Source: Gnetum montanum (taxonomy: Eukaryota > Streptophyta > Gnetopsida > Gnetales > Gnetaceae). From it: a DNA stretch of 59,621 bases. Where the stretch lies: contig MNCI01034925.1 in assembly GCA_015680685.1 (NCBI GenBank), positions 1 to 59,621 on the forward strand, written 5' to 3'. Each line of letters begins with the position of its first letter. Within the stretch, counting starts at the first letter, position 1. The notes beneath the pieces were generated by a model. It saw only the letters and a list, made by a program, of their open reading frames with translations, searched no databases and was not told the DNA's origin. Shown piece by piece: positions 44,748-54,715 of the stretch. Position numbers and translations under genes: made by a program.

Positions 44748-45640
44748 ATGTACTTACACAGGTTAAACAAGCTTTTAAAAAATACAACTTTAAGCTTGTA
44801 TAATTTAATAATGACTTCTTTTGTGCATCGTGAGGCTTTGATCTACATGTTGGCATCCATTCCTATTAAGGAAGATATGGTAGCAAAGGAAAGAACCATT
44901 CATGCCATCATGCTTCCACCCACAACTAAAGAACAATGGTTAATCTTCTTAACTTTTCATGATGAAGCCATTAAAGCTGATCCTGAAAGGGGTCAAGTAA
45001 CCACTACCCCTATGTTCATAACATTTCATGTAGGTCAATCTAGGATTCATAGGGTGCATGTTGATGATGGGGCCACAACCAACGTAATCCTATTCCCTAT
45101 TGTTGACAGGCTAGGTTTGGTGGATCAAATTAGGCCCACAACAGCTTCTTGTTTGAAGACATTCAATGGGGCATGTGTCATGGTTAAGGGGACCATCACT
45201 ATCAATTTCATGGTAGGGGATTAGTTCCCCACTAATGAAGAATTCATTGTGGGAGATGAGATGTCTGGGTTCAATTTAATCTTAGGAAGATCTTGGTTAG
45301 CCCAATTAAGGGTCATCTCTTCACCAATCCACTAAGAGATCCACCTACCCTATGCAAGTGGAGAAGTGGTAATCTTTGGTGACAACATAGCCCCTCAAGC
45401 TATCAACAATATACACACTAAGCAAAGGTTGAAGATAGAAGTCTCTGAAGATGCATCACCTATTTGCAATAAAATCCAATGTTGTTCAGCAAGTGAACCA
45501 AGCAAAACTAAAGATATGCATGAAGAAACTATATGGTTAGAGTTGCCTTTTTTAATAGCAAATGAAAACCTAGAAGATTATTGCCTCAAGTCTTCTAAGT
45601 CATATGCATCACCTAACCCACATTAGTTTAGGAAACATCT
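44748..45640 (+). pseudogene. Aspartic protease of element C
   Basis: An open stretch of 158 codons (44748-45224), then more after one stop. Active site: VHVDDGATTNVILFPIVDRL, with the catalytic aspartate in DDGA. The flanking sequence SRIHRVHV is shared with D. The second half reads MSGFNLILGRSWLAQLRVI and IHLPYASGEVVIFGDN, the conserved end of Tat proteases (YNLILGRPWLH..G.V.S..H). The frame then continues open (45366-45626) with no known motif. RT should follow directly but begins only at 51478; the gap holds the antisense gene. Confidence 0.85.
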
Positions 45641-45769
45641 ATGTGATTAGGGCATGTCCCTAATTTACTCTTTTAGTTCTTTTTTCTTTAGTACTTTTGT
45701 TTGTATAGTTTTGATTTTGCTTAATGTTTACTTTCCACATTAGTTATGCTTTGTTTAACTATTACCATA

Positions 45770-45905
45770 GCCTGAAATGGCCTTAAACTATCGCATGGCC
45801 CACCAAGGCCTAAAACTAGCAACCCACTCTCTTTTATAGCTACCCATGGCCCGAAATGGCCTTAAACTAGCCACAGCCTGAAATGGCCTTAAACTATTAC
45901 ATGGG
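45770..45905. repeat. 30-bp-type repeats after the protease of C
   Basis: Four diverged units on the theme CATGGCC-N-AATGGCCTTAAACTA. They share the CCTTAAACTAG core with the units at 51320 and 52671-53110 of the same element and with D at 36655-36775 (reverse). Confidence 0.6.
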
Positions 45906-45974
45906 GTCCACAAGGGGCCCAATTACATCAAAAAAAATCCCAAGCAAAATAAATAAGATAATAATCATGCTTTT

Positions 45975-45980
45975 TTTATT
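45975..45980 (-). promoter_or_regulatory. Candidate poly(A) signal of the C antisense gene
   Basis: AATAAA on the - strand, 108 bp beyond the stop codon at 46088-46090. A single hexamer in AT-rich DNA is weak evidence; its position is what makes it plausible. Confidence 0.35.
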
Positions 45981-47432
45981 AAATTGTAAATGAAATACAT
46001 AGTCCAATATTACGTCCAATTTCAAAGTTACAAAACTACCCAACAATGAGGTTACATTTCAAACATTTCAAAATAGCAATGTATAGGCTACAGCTCCTCT
46101 TCCCTGTCCTTATCTGCCACTCCACTAGGCCTTGCATCTTCATTTAGATCCTATATAAACCAAAGAAAAAATAATAAACCAATTAGTAGGAAAGATAACA
46201 TATGAAGCTATCATGCAATAAATCATAATAAAGTAAACTTAACCAACTTGAGATGGGCCCACATCCATGTTTGGCGGCATTCTATTGAGGCCAGACTCCA
46301 AGCATTGGAGTATTTCTTTCTTTGTCATATTTTCCCAATCTTCCTCTCCTAAGTCAACGCCTATTAGGATCTTCCCTTTCTCCATGATCATCCATATGGG
46401 TGGCCCTGGAGAAAATGTAGCAGATGTGGCTTCCCTAGAAGACATGGTTATTTTCCTCTCTAGGGACTCATTGACCACTAGGTGCTTCAAAAATCTATCA
46501 TAAGCTTGGGTAGCATCAATTGTATCAAGAAATAGTTCACGACCTCAGCATTCTATAGACTCATCTCTATATTTTTTTACAATAGGCAATACATTTCATT
46601 TTTTACTGATTCTTGTGATTCTTTTGTGCTTGCCCCCATTCATACATGTTGGTGATGTAATCTTTCCAATCTTGGTTCTTTTGGGCCAAGAGATTTATCT
46701 GTAGGCATTGCTAAATTACCTCGCATGTAGCTTCATTCTTGCCACTCATGGCCGACCAATATCTAGCATAATCAATCACAGGCATGTGCCAGCTACCATC
46801 TGATTTATCATAGGCCATTAAAAAGTCATACTGAGATTGTAAGTCCTCCAGTCGAGCTACCTGGCTCACTTTCTCTTTTTTGAGTTTTTGAACTTGCTTC
46901 CAAATGTCCTCATTTATGCACCTACACTCCTACAAAAATTGTGTAGAGTGTAGTATGCATTTTCTTGTCTCATCATATATATGACAAGGCACCTCTACTA
47001 CCTCAAGAGGAAGCTCAGGCATGGCTTCAACTTCAATGGCGCTTCTTGGATCCTATTTAAGTCACAAGGCTATTACATCAAAGATAGGAAATGCTAGTTA
47101 TAAGAAGAAAATGAAACAACACAAAAAAAAATGCAATGGCCCAAATATACCTATCTCAGGATCTATTTGCTTTAGATGATCAATCATATCATCCACTATG
47201 CCCTGCATAAAAGCAAACTTGTCTAGGGTTTCCACCCATGGTTGTACGTGAAAAGTGGACAAAGATTCAGGGCATCTAGTAGAAGTATCCCCTATTGCAC
47301 GATAAAGCATATTAACATTATGAAAAAAAGAAGAAGAAGGGGAAAACATAAAAAAGAAAAAAAAATGAGAAGAGGATGAGAGAAAAGAAGAAACATAAGA
47401 GCATAATGTAAATGGCAATGTAAAGCTCCTAC

Positions 47433-47734
47433 CCAGAAAACCCTCAAGGGTAAGAGCAGGGGGATCACCCATCTGCACACTATCAAACAAACCATCAAAC
47501 TCACCGTCCTCAAAATTCAACCCCTCTTCTTTGAGCTGCCTTAGGAGTGAAATAGCATCTTCAGTTGTCATATGTCCCTCAGGCTATGGGAAATTTTCTA
47601 CAAAATGCTCCTCTTCTACTGAGGCCTCCTCTTCTACGGTAGGGGCCTCTTCTTCTATGGTAGGGGCCTCCTCTTCTATGGCAGGAGCCTCCTCTTTGGC
47701 GGCAAGGGCCTCCTCCTCACGTACAGTGCACAAG
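47433..47734 (-). pseudogene. Exon 5 of the C antisense gene with acidic EEEAP repeat
   Basis: On the - strand it begins after TTACACTAG and encodes four near copies of EEEAPT(I/V), read as AIEEEAPTIEEEAPTVEEEA, from a 24-bp tandem repeat at 47610-47720. Then come MTTEDAISLLRQLKEEGLNF and FDSVQMGDPPALTLEGFLG. It ends at a donor GGGTAGGA. The D copy has the second part but not the repeat, so the acidic array grew in C or was lost in D. Confidence 0.75.
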
Positions 47735-47819
47735 CTAGTGTAAGAGCACTTATCTTAACATATATAGGTAAGAAAAAAGAGGAAAGAAGCAATGAATATG
47801 CTAATTGAGGCATACTTAC

Positions 47820-48776
47820 TAGAAAATTCAGATTGCACATTGTAGACTCTAATGTGTAACCTCTTACCCCTTTCTTCAATTATGCATGAGGGTACTTGCG
47901 CAGGATAAGGCTTTTGATTTGCAATTTTCATTTTACCATCTCAGCAATGAGATGTGCCCCCATCACTACGTTGCCTGTGTTGGTGGGAGGAGCCTTCCAA
48001 GCTTGTCATGTGCTTGGTAGGAAGGGCCTACCTAGTCCTTAATGGTCAGTGAAAAAGACTTGCCAATGGCCTCCGAAGGGTCTTGTGACCAAGTTATGCA
48101 AAATATATGGTAGATCCATAGCTTGGATATTTGGATGCAATCATGCACCACTAGAAATTTTGTGAACTTACACAAGCACACTATGAGAAATGCAAAGTGA
48201 ACATGAGAACGTGCCTCAAGTTTGCTTTGTAGGTTGATCATCTCAGACCATAAGCCTTCTACAAGATATCTAGTCCAATTGTATCTCATCCCCTTTTCCA
48301 TTACATTGCTCATGATCCAAGCTTGCTGTACCCCAAAAAAATTTCCCTAAGAAAGTAGCTTGGGGAAAGTGTATGCCTAGAAGACAAGGTAAATGCATTA
48401 GGCTACCACCAATTTGACTTTTTTCATGTAAATATCCTTGCAGTCTTTATCGATTCCCAACCATTCTTCCATGTCCCCTCGGTGGTTTAGATCCTTGCTA
48501 GTTTTTTTTCCTATGGGTAAACCATTATAGGGAACACCAAAGAGATCTAAAAAAAGATCATTAGTGATCTCAAAGACCACCCACAAATTGTGAACTCGTG
48601 TGCAAAAGTGGTCAGTACTTTCTGTGAAGGAGTCAACAAGGGCAATCATTTCCACCGTCGGGATGATTGGGTTCATAACCAACACTATGAATTGTCAACC
48701 TCATCATATTTAAAAAGAAGGTTAGCCTCATTGCACCCTGATATGATCATCGTAACTTCCTTGGACTTGGTTGCTG
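47820..48776 (-). pseudogene. Exon 4 of the C antisense gene, globular domain
   Basis: Begins after TGTTTATTGTAG. An open run at 48685-48398 reads IPTVEMIALVDSFTESTDHF, RVHNLWVVFEITNDLFLDLF and DLNHRGDMEEWLG. A second (48313-48032) reads SNVMEKGMRYNWTRYLVEGL and HVHFAFLIVCLCKFTKFLVV, a helical stretch in a place where plant-transposon-type proteins have a conserved A.LL..I..GK helix. All blocks match exon 4 of D. It ends at TTCTA/GTAAGT. Confidence 0.75.
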
Positions 48777-49779
48777 CTACAATAAACAAAAATAGAATCA
48801 GCCATGTAATGGAAAAGTAAAAAGCAAAAATGCATGATAATAACAAAAAATATAACTCACCTAGCAAAATCAGCATGGGGGTTGGTGGTACTTGGATTGA
48901 TACTTCTTTCACAGTGGGTATCTGGTGAGATGCCCACTCACCATCTAACCACCCAAGATCTCGACACTTCACATAGGATTTGGAGTATTTGGTTGGGTAA
49001 GTTTTCATATCTATTCCAAGTTGCTCTATGATGCTAGCACGTATATTCTCAGTAGATGAGAATTCTTGTAGTGTTTTCTGGGTTAGGGATAATGCCCCTT
49101 CTCTATCATGAAGCCCACCATTATTAATCAATAATCTAGTAATAGATAAAATGGTAATAAGCACTCCAAGTCATATAAAACAAACAAAATGAAATTTCCA
49201 TCATCCCAATAAGACCTATCCTCCAATGTAGTAGATAGTTCCAGGTGGGTTTTGGAAGCCTGTACCCACATGGTGAGAAATGAACAAAGTATTGTATTTA
49301 TGGTAGTAGTTAAACTCTGGCATTTCCTAGATCCAAGAAAAGGGTCTTAAGCCTTTCAGTCATTGACTCAAGCTCCCTACCCCTTCGCCCTCAATAGTTC
49401 CATCCATCATGAACTCTAAAATGCCTCGTTTTGCCCTAAGCAATAATGTCTTAACTAAAATGCCTACTACATCAGCAGACAAGTGTGACCACATCATCAC
49501 ACTGAAGTGGTGAAGCATAAATTCCAAGAATTCTTATGCCCCCTCTCAGAACTAGACCACCTGATCTCCTACTTGTGCATGTGGTGTAGGGACATTGGGC
49601 ATTGGGGCACTTATATAGCATAAAATCCCTACAAGCTCAACTACAATGAGGACTGATTTCAGCATCACCCTACATTGTCACAATGAAAATTTCAATGCAT
49701 AATAAGGGTAATAAAACAAAAAAAATAGTGGACAAACTATGCAAAAAAAAAATTTCAAAAATTTTTCTAACTATTAGTT

Positions 49780-50150
49780 ACATTCCTGTAGAGCATAACA
49801 ATTTTCTATGCAAAATTTTTCTAAGTGTTTTTCACACTCCCATGGAGTGTAACAACTATAGGATAAGTAGTTGAATGAAATTTTTTCCAAGTATTCATCA
49901 CGTTTCCATAGAGTGTGACATTTTGGAAATAGTTTGCAAAGTGAAATTTTTCCAACTATGCATACTCCCATGCAGCATAGCAGTTGTACCTCCCATGTAG
50001 CATAGCAACTGTACATACCCCCATGCAGCATAGCAATTATACATAACTAGGAAAATTTTGAAAAAAAAATGTACAAAGTTTTAGTCATGCTCCTAGGGAG
50101 TGTAGAAATGGAAGAATGCAAACATTTTCAACTTTCTAGTTATGCTATCA
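49780..50150. repeat. Intron 1 tandem repeats with GTAGCATAGCA motif (element C)
   Basis: Diverged units such as CCCATGCAGCATAGCAGTTG and CCCATGGAGTGTAACAACT recur at 35-80 bp spacing, resembling motifs in the C LTR. They lie in intron 1 of the antisense gene. Non-coding. Confidence 0.5.
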
Positions 50151-50960
50151 GGGATGCCACAAAGCCTGAAAGCTAATGCGGGACACCTATGAAACCCTTA
50201 CCTTGTTCCGTTGCATGGAACACACAAGAAACCCTTGTCACGCAACATGGAACACAAAGTGTCAAAAAACCCTTCCCCACGTGCTACACTAAATGGGACA
50301 TGAAAAACCCTCATTCTATATCATCACATAGGATGCAATAGAACCCTTATCTCACCCTACTCCACCTAGCACCCAGAGGCCTATGATAAAACCATTTCCC
50401 ATTACCTCAACCTAAAATGCCATCCAAACCTTTTGAAAAAAAAAACAACAAAAAATAGAAACATGCAATCTAAGATGCCCATGCCATTCCCAGCCATGGC
50501 GACAATCGTAGCAACCATAGTATGATGTCCACAACAAGGGTGGCAGCCACAGTATGATGGCTGTGGTAGCCACAGCGACCATTGCATGTTGGCCACAGTG
50601 GAGGCTATGGCAATAGCAGTCCCTACTTAGGGCAAGTTGCCCCCAAAACCCCAAGGCACAAAAACGTAACAAGAAAAAAATGAAAAAATGATGAAGGTAG
50701 CATGAAAGCCTACCTAGCAGATGGTGCCTCGTAATGCTCTTAAATGCATGCCCTAGGAAGACTTCATAAGATGCGCTCGTCTTCATCCACATTGATAAGG
50801 CCAAGGTGTCTATGCTCGCTTCTACGTGCCATTGTCTCATTGTCAAGCTTTGGCTTGTCGGTTGTCACACATTGTAGGTGTTACGCTCTACTTCAAATTG
50901 TGCTATGCTCTAGATTGTTAGCTCTAATAGTGAAAATGATAGGTTTACCATGGGTAAACC

Positions 50961-50970
50961 CCTATTTATA
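50961..50970 (-). promoter_or_regulatory. TATA box of the C antisense gene
   Basis: GGGTATAAATAGGGG on the - strand, about 130 bp before the first ATG of exon 1 (50832). On its upstream side lies the tandem array 51005-51175. This is the strongest promoter signal outside the LTRs and points the right way for the antisense gene. Confidence 0.6.
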
Positions 50971-51004
50971 CCCTCCAAGGTCACATGACATGTCACTTTT
51001 CCAG

Positions 51005-51175
51005 AGCATCCCATGTTCCATGTGTAACGTGGGATGCTCTGTATCCCACATGTAATGCAGAACATCCCATGTCCCACATGTAATGTAGGATGCTCTATGT
51101 CTTGCACATAATGCAGAACATCTCGTGTCCCACACGTAATATAGAACATCCCATGTCCCATGTAATGTAACACAC
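51005..51175. repeat. Tandem array of about 28-bp units upstream of the antisense promoter
   Basis: Six units of the type GATGTTCTGCATTACATGTGGGACATG (read on the - strand), starting near 51007, 51033, 51062, 51089, 51118 and 51146. The array ends about 35 bp from the - strand TATA box at 50961-50970, an arrangement like an upstream activating region. Confidence 0.65.
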
Positions 51176-51179
51176 AGAG

Positions 51180-51477
51180 TTAGAAAAAAAATTCTAACTT
51201 TTTTAGCTTTTCACATTTTGAAGTTTTTTACATTTTTTCTACCTATTGAATGAACATTTAGTTTAGCCTCACACTTTAAGCCTTTCAAATTTGGCTTAGC
51301 TTTACACTTTACACATAGTCATGGTCTACTAAGACCTTAAACTAGCAATTTTGAGATACTACATAGTTACTTTTTATAGCATTATTTTCCTCATTTTGTG
51401 CACTTTGCTTCATTTTTCTTTATTAGATAGGTACCACTTGACATTTTTTTGGTTATTTTGTATAATCGTTTGGGAAA
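51180..51477 (+). other. End of the protease-RT spacer of element C
   Basis: AT-rich. It contains one unit of the 30-bp repeat (ATGGTCTACTAAGACCTTAA at about 51321-51340). A branch or acceptor site for removing the spacer from sense RNA could lie here, but no convincing one was identified. Confidence 0.4.
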
Positions 51478-52270
51478 ATGAGCACACATGATAATCTTCA
51501 TTTGCCTTTAACCTTGACTGAAACCCATGGCAAACTCATGAGATGCATGAACATAGAGCTTTTGGATTTTGAACCGCTTCCATGTGACATCAATGTAGGA
51601 TCCTTAGAAACATCACTAGAGTAGCTAGAACATCTAGTCTAAGCCTTAGATTTCGAAGTCAGTGACATAACTAAAGATCCACTCATAGAAATCCCTATAA
51701 CAACATGTAAAGGTGAGGCGAGAACATTGAAGGTTAGCTCTTTACTGGAATCACAAATCTAGTAGAGTATATCTAGAGTCCTTAATGACAATGTCAAGGT
51801 GTTTGCATGGTCTTATGAAGATATGTCAGGCTTAGACTTGTGCATAATACAACACAACATTATCTTAGATCCACGTGTCAAGCCAATCAAACAAAAAGTA
51901 TAAAATCAAGCCAAAAATTGCTTTAGCCATCCACGATGAAATCACTAAACTCTACCAAGCTGGGTTCATCTATGTAGTCAATTATGTAGATTGGGTATCA
52001 AACATCATGGTTGTCCCCAAAAAAATTGGGGGTATACACATTTCCATAAACTTCTGTGATTTAAATAAGGCAACCATCAAAGACGATTTCCCATTGCTAA
52101 GTATTGATTAACTTGTTGATACTATAGTTGGTCATGCCTTGTTATCCTTCATGGATGGGTTCTCAGGGTACAACCAAATTCGCATAAACTTGAAACACCA
52201 AATTACTACTACTTTCATGACCCCTTGGGGGACGTTTTGGTATACAATGATGCACTTTGAATTGTAGGTC
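51478..52270 (+). pseudogene. Reverse transcriptase N-terminal part (element C)
   Basis: Reads HLPLTLTETHGKLMRCMNIE and, further on, DNVKVFAWSYEDMSGLDL, the opening of Tat RT, which aligns with D at 11250-10850. The fingers follow in an open run (51875-52111) with HDEITKLYQAGFIYVVNYVD, WVSNIMVVPKKIGGIHISI and KATIKDDFPLLSI. After a stop comes ALLSFMDGFSGYNQIRINLK with the first catalytic aspartate, then TPWGTFWYTMMHFEL. The frame then breaks: the MPFGL.N box is only MHFEL, and the YxDD box and everything up to the integrase end are missing. Confidence 0.85.
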
Positions 52271-52627
52271 CTATCACTTCACATGATCCTCTCGAACTTC
52301 ATGGGTGAGGCTTAGAACAACGAGTTGAGAACCATTGACCTAGACTCTACAAAGGAAGAACGCATCCAAATGCTTGATCGCATCAAGTGGTACCAAGAGA
52401 AGAAATGGCAAAAGCATCACCACAATCTACACCAGCACCTGATCAAGAAAGGGGACTTGGTCCTCAAGGTAATTTGCGAGCTTGCAAACAAGTTCTCAGC
52501 TAATTGGAAAGGACCTTTCTTGGTTACTAAGGCATATAAAAATGGAGCCTTCAAGCTTGCTAATTTAGATGGCAACAAGTTCACTAATCCTATCAACCAC
52601 TTGTACCTGAAGCCATATTATACTTAA
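52271..52627 (+). pseudogene. Integrase C-terminus fused to RT by a deletion (element C)
   Basis: An open stretch of 100 codons (52325-52627) reads KEERIQMLDRIKWYQEKKWQ, then KKGDLVLKVICELANKFSAN, WKGPFLVTKAYKNGAFKLAN and NPINHLYLKPYYT. This is the end of Tat integrases (GDLVL.......KF..NWEGPY.V.KAY..GAY.L..L........N...L..YY), and aligns with D at about 8000-7740. The RT block directly upstream shows that about 2.5 kb (compared with D) is absent, with the junction near 52265-52320. The C-terminal frame itself is intact. Confidence 0.85.
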
Positions 52628-52670
52628 CATGCAGTATCACATCGACAATGAAATCAAGGTAAGTAGAACA

Positions 52671-53110
52671 TCTGCTATCATGTTAAACTAGCACATAACG
52701 TCTGCTATGACATTAAATTGACACAGAACATCTGCTACAATGTTAAATTTTAAGAGAACATCTACTATGATGTTAAACTAGCATAGAACGTCCACTATGC
52801 CATTAAATTGGCATAGATCATCTGCTATGATGTTAAACTAGCACAGACTGTTTGCTATGATGTTAAACTAGCATAGAATGTCCCTAGGCTAAGACATTAA
52901 ACAAGCACTCATAGCATGGTCTACTATGACCTTAAACTGGCCATCCACCATTCACTACAATGTTAAACTAGCATAGTGGTCTACTAGGACCTTAACCTAG
53001 CACAGCATCATTTGCATAGACCTTAAAATGAGACCACAATCTGTTGGGACCTTAAAATAGCACAACCAATGGTCTACCAAGACCTAAAACTAGGTTTGCA
53101 ATCTAGCATC
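52671..53110. repeat. 30-bp tandem repeats after the integrase of C
   Basis: Eight units spaced exactly 30 bp (starting at 52671, 52701, 52731, 52761, 52791, 52821, 52851, 52881), consensus TCTGCTATGATGTTAAACTA plus GCACAGAACA. Further diverged units (TGGTCTACTAGGACCTTAAA) follow to about 53110. Tandem repeats downstream of pol are known in Tat and Ogre elements. Confidence 0.85.
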
Positions 53111-54150
53111 TAAGGTTCAACATACATGATCCTGCGAACAAGTGAGTGACAATACTTTCAATTTTTCATCACCTACCCATCCCTCTTAGGCAAGATGGGG
53201 TGGGGTGTTGTAGTTCCAAAATGAAGCTCATGTTGTCAAGGGAAAACACTTTGGAACATTTGCAACATTGTCATCCATGGCATCTTGTTGATCTTCCAAA
53301 GATGTCATTTGGCATCTTGCTAACCTTCTGAAGCTACCACCACCATAGCCAATCATCTTGCTCGTAACTCTCATTGTCGACACCTCCTGCAGGAGTCTCA
53401 ACATAACTATGGCCCAGCCATAGTGCTACCATCCTCCAACCCTCACCATTGTCAGATTCTAGAAGAGCATTCAACAGCATGGCTCTTCACCCTACAACTA
53501 AATTTCCTGGCTCCTACCTTTGGTGAGAATGCCCAAGCACCTACATCACCACTACTCCTAGCCTCTTGAGTGCTCACTTCCAATGGGGCTGTTGGAGATT
53601 TCCAGCCTACCATCGTTGATGCTTGCACTAGCCTTCTTGCTTTGAACATTGCATGCACCTAACACAGCACTCATAGCCCACGAAGTGTCCTAGGTAGGCA
53701 AGACTTCACCCTCATCTCACATGGTGGTTGTTTTCTCTTATTTTCTCTGTGTTGTGTTTTTAGGATAAAGAATCGATGATGTCGTTTAGGAATGCATTTC
53801 ACTGTGGGGGCAAGACACCACATTGTTCCAATGTGTCCACTTCAGCTTGCCTAGCTACTTGAGAGTGCACACCCCTCCTATCCTCCAATCCTCTCAACCT
53901 AACCTAACCTCTACCTCTTACTCTTACAATTCTCCAAATCCCATGTAAGTTTCTCCTATGCATATAAAACCCTTTCCCACGCCTAGCCACTAAACCCATG
54001 ACAGACGTAACGCAACTCGTCCCATGGGAAGCCTTTGTAGGCTAGTCAAATCCCCATATGGATGTAACACAACACATTATGAGGAGGAAACACCTATCCT
54101 ATAGCTATGATATGGTTGCCTTTAAGCGGATATGGGCATGCAATTCATCT
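53111..54150 (+). other. 3' untranslated region of element C
   Basis: Non-coding, without a recognised motif. It contains the purine-rich stretch GATGGGGTGGGGTG at about 53192. Short reading frames here are probably chance. Confidence 0.45.
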
Positions 54151-54154
54151 AGAA

Positions 54155-54300
54155 ATGCAAAAAAACAAAAAAAAAAAGAGATAAGAAGCAAGGAGAAAGA
54201 AAGCATAAAAAAATAAAAAAGAGAGAAGAAGTAAAAAGAAAGTAAGCATAAAAAGGCAAACAAAAAAAAAGAAGAAAGAGAGAAGAAAAAAAAGGGGGGG
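54155..54300 (+). repeat. Long A-rich purine stretch in element C
   Basis: Nearly 150 bases of A and G with few pyrimidines, built from AAAGAAAG, GAGAGAAGAAG and poly(A), ending in GGGGGGG. It lies about 400 bp before the true polypurine tract at the 3' LTR and could act as an extra plus-strand primer or simply be a simple-sequence expansion. Confidence 0.7.
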
Positions 54301-54699
54301 ACTAGCTAAATGTCCAAGTCAAAGGGCACAATTTCCATCTTGCAACTGGTTCGGCCTTAGATTAACTATCTCATAAGCACTTCAATGAGAGGTCAACATC
54401 CAAAGGGTAGGAAACCTTCGCATGTTGGCTTCCTCATAAGCACTCTGAGGAGGGATCATACTATGGCAATAGGCTATAATGGCATTGCATCCCATAGTTA
54501 TCCTTTCCATTCATTGTCCCTTGATCCATCTCCTTGAACCTATCCCTTGTGCCCTCTCTGACCATACTTCATTTCCCTAGCACTCTCAAGCATAGAAAAG
54601 CATCATCTAAGTGGGCACTGACGAATGGTATTGGTGTCATGTTCATCATGGCATTTTGTATTCTTTGTCAATGTCTCTAGGGTCAATCCTCTAGACATC

Positions 54700-54715
54700 A
54701 GCAAAGAGGGGCCAG
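54700..54715 (+). other. Polypurine tract of element C
   Basis: AGCAAAGAGGGGCCAG ends exactly at the start of the 3' LTR (TGAAACACC). The matching tract of D is AAAGAGGAACCAG. Confidence 0.75.

Larger units (their letters stand above)
46088..50832 (-). pseudogene. Antisense accessory gene of element C, eight exons
   Basis: Lies opposite to gag-pol of C, between its protease and RT. Exons read on the - strand: 1 50832-50714, 2 49628 to about 49216, 3 49135-48861, 4 48776-47820, 5 47734-47433, 6 47291-47151, 7 47052-46244, 8 46150-46088 (stop TAG 46090-46088). Donors such as AG/GTAGGC, AG/GTGAGT, TA/GTAAGT, GG/GTAGGA and AG/GTATAT, and acceptors ending TTTATTGTAG, GCAATAG and TATATAG, flank them. 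Exons 2 to 8 each match an exon of the D copy. Predicted product about 1000 residues: globular N-terminal half, acidic repeat, charged helices. Stops, mainly TAG and TGA at former CAG and TGG, make this copy inactive. Function unknown. Confidence 0.75.

Noticed and set aside
52671-52910. Regular 30-bp repeats that could suggest a CRISPR array
   Set aside because: Units are directly adjacent with no unique spacers, inside a plant retrotransposon.
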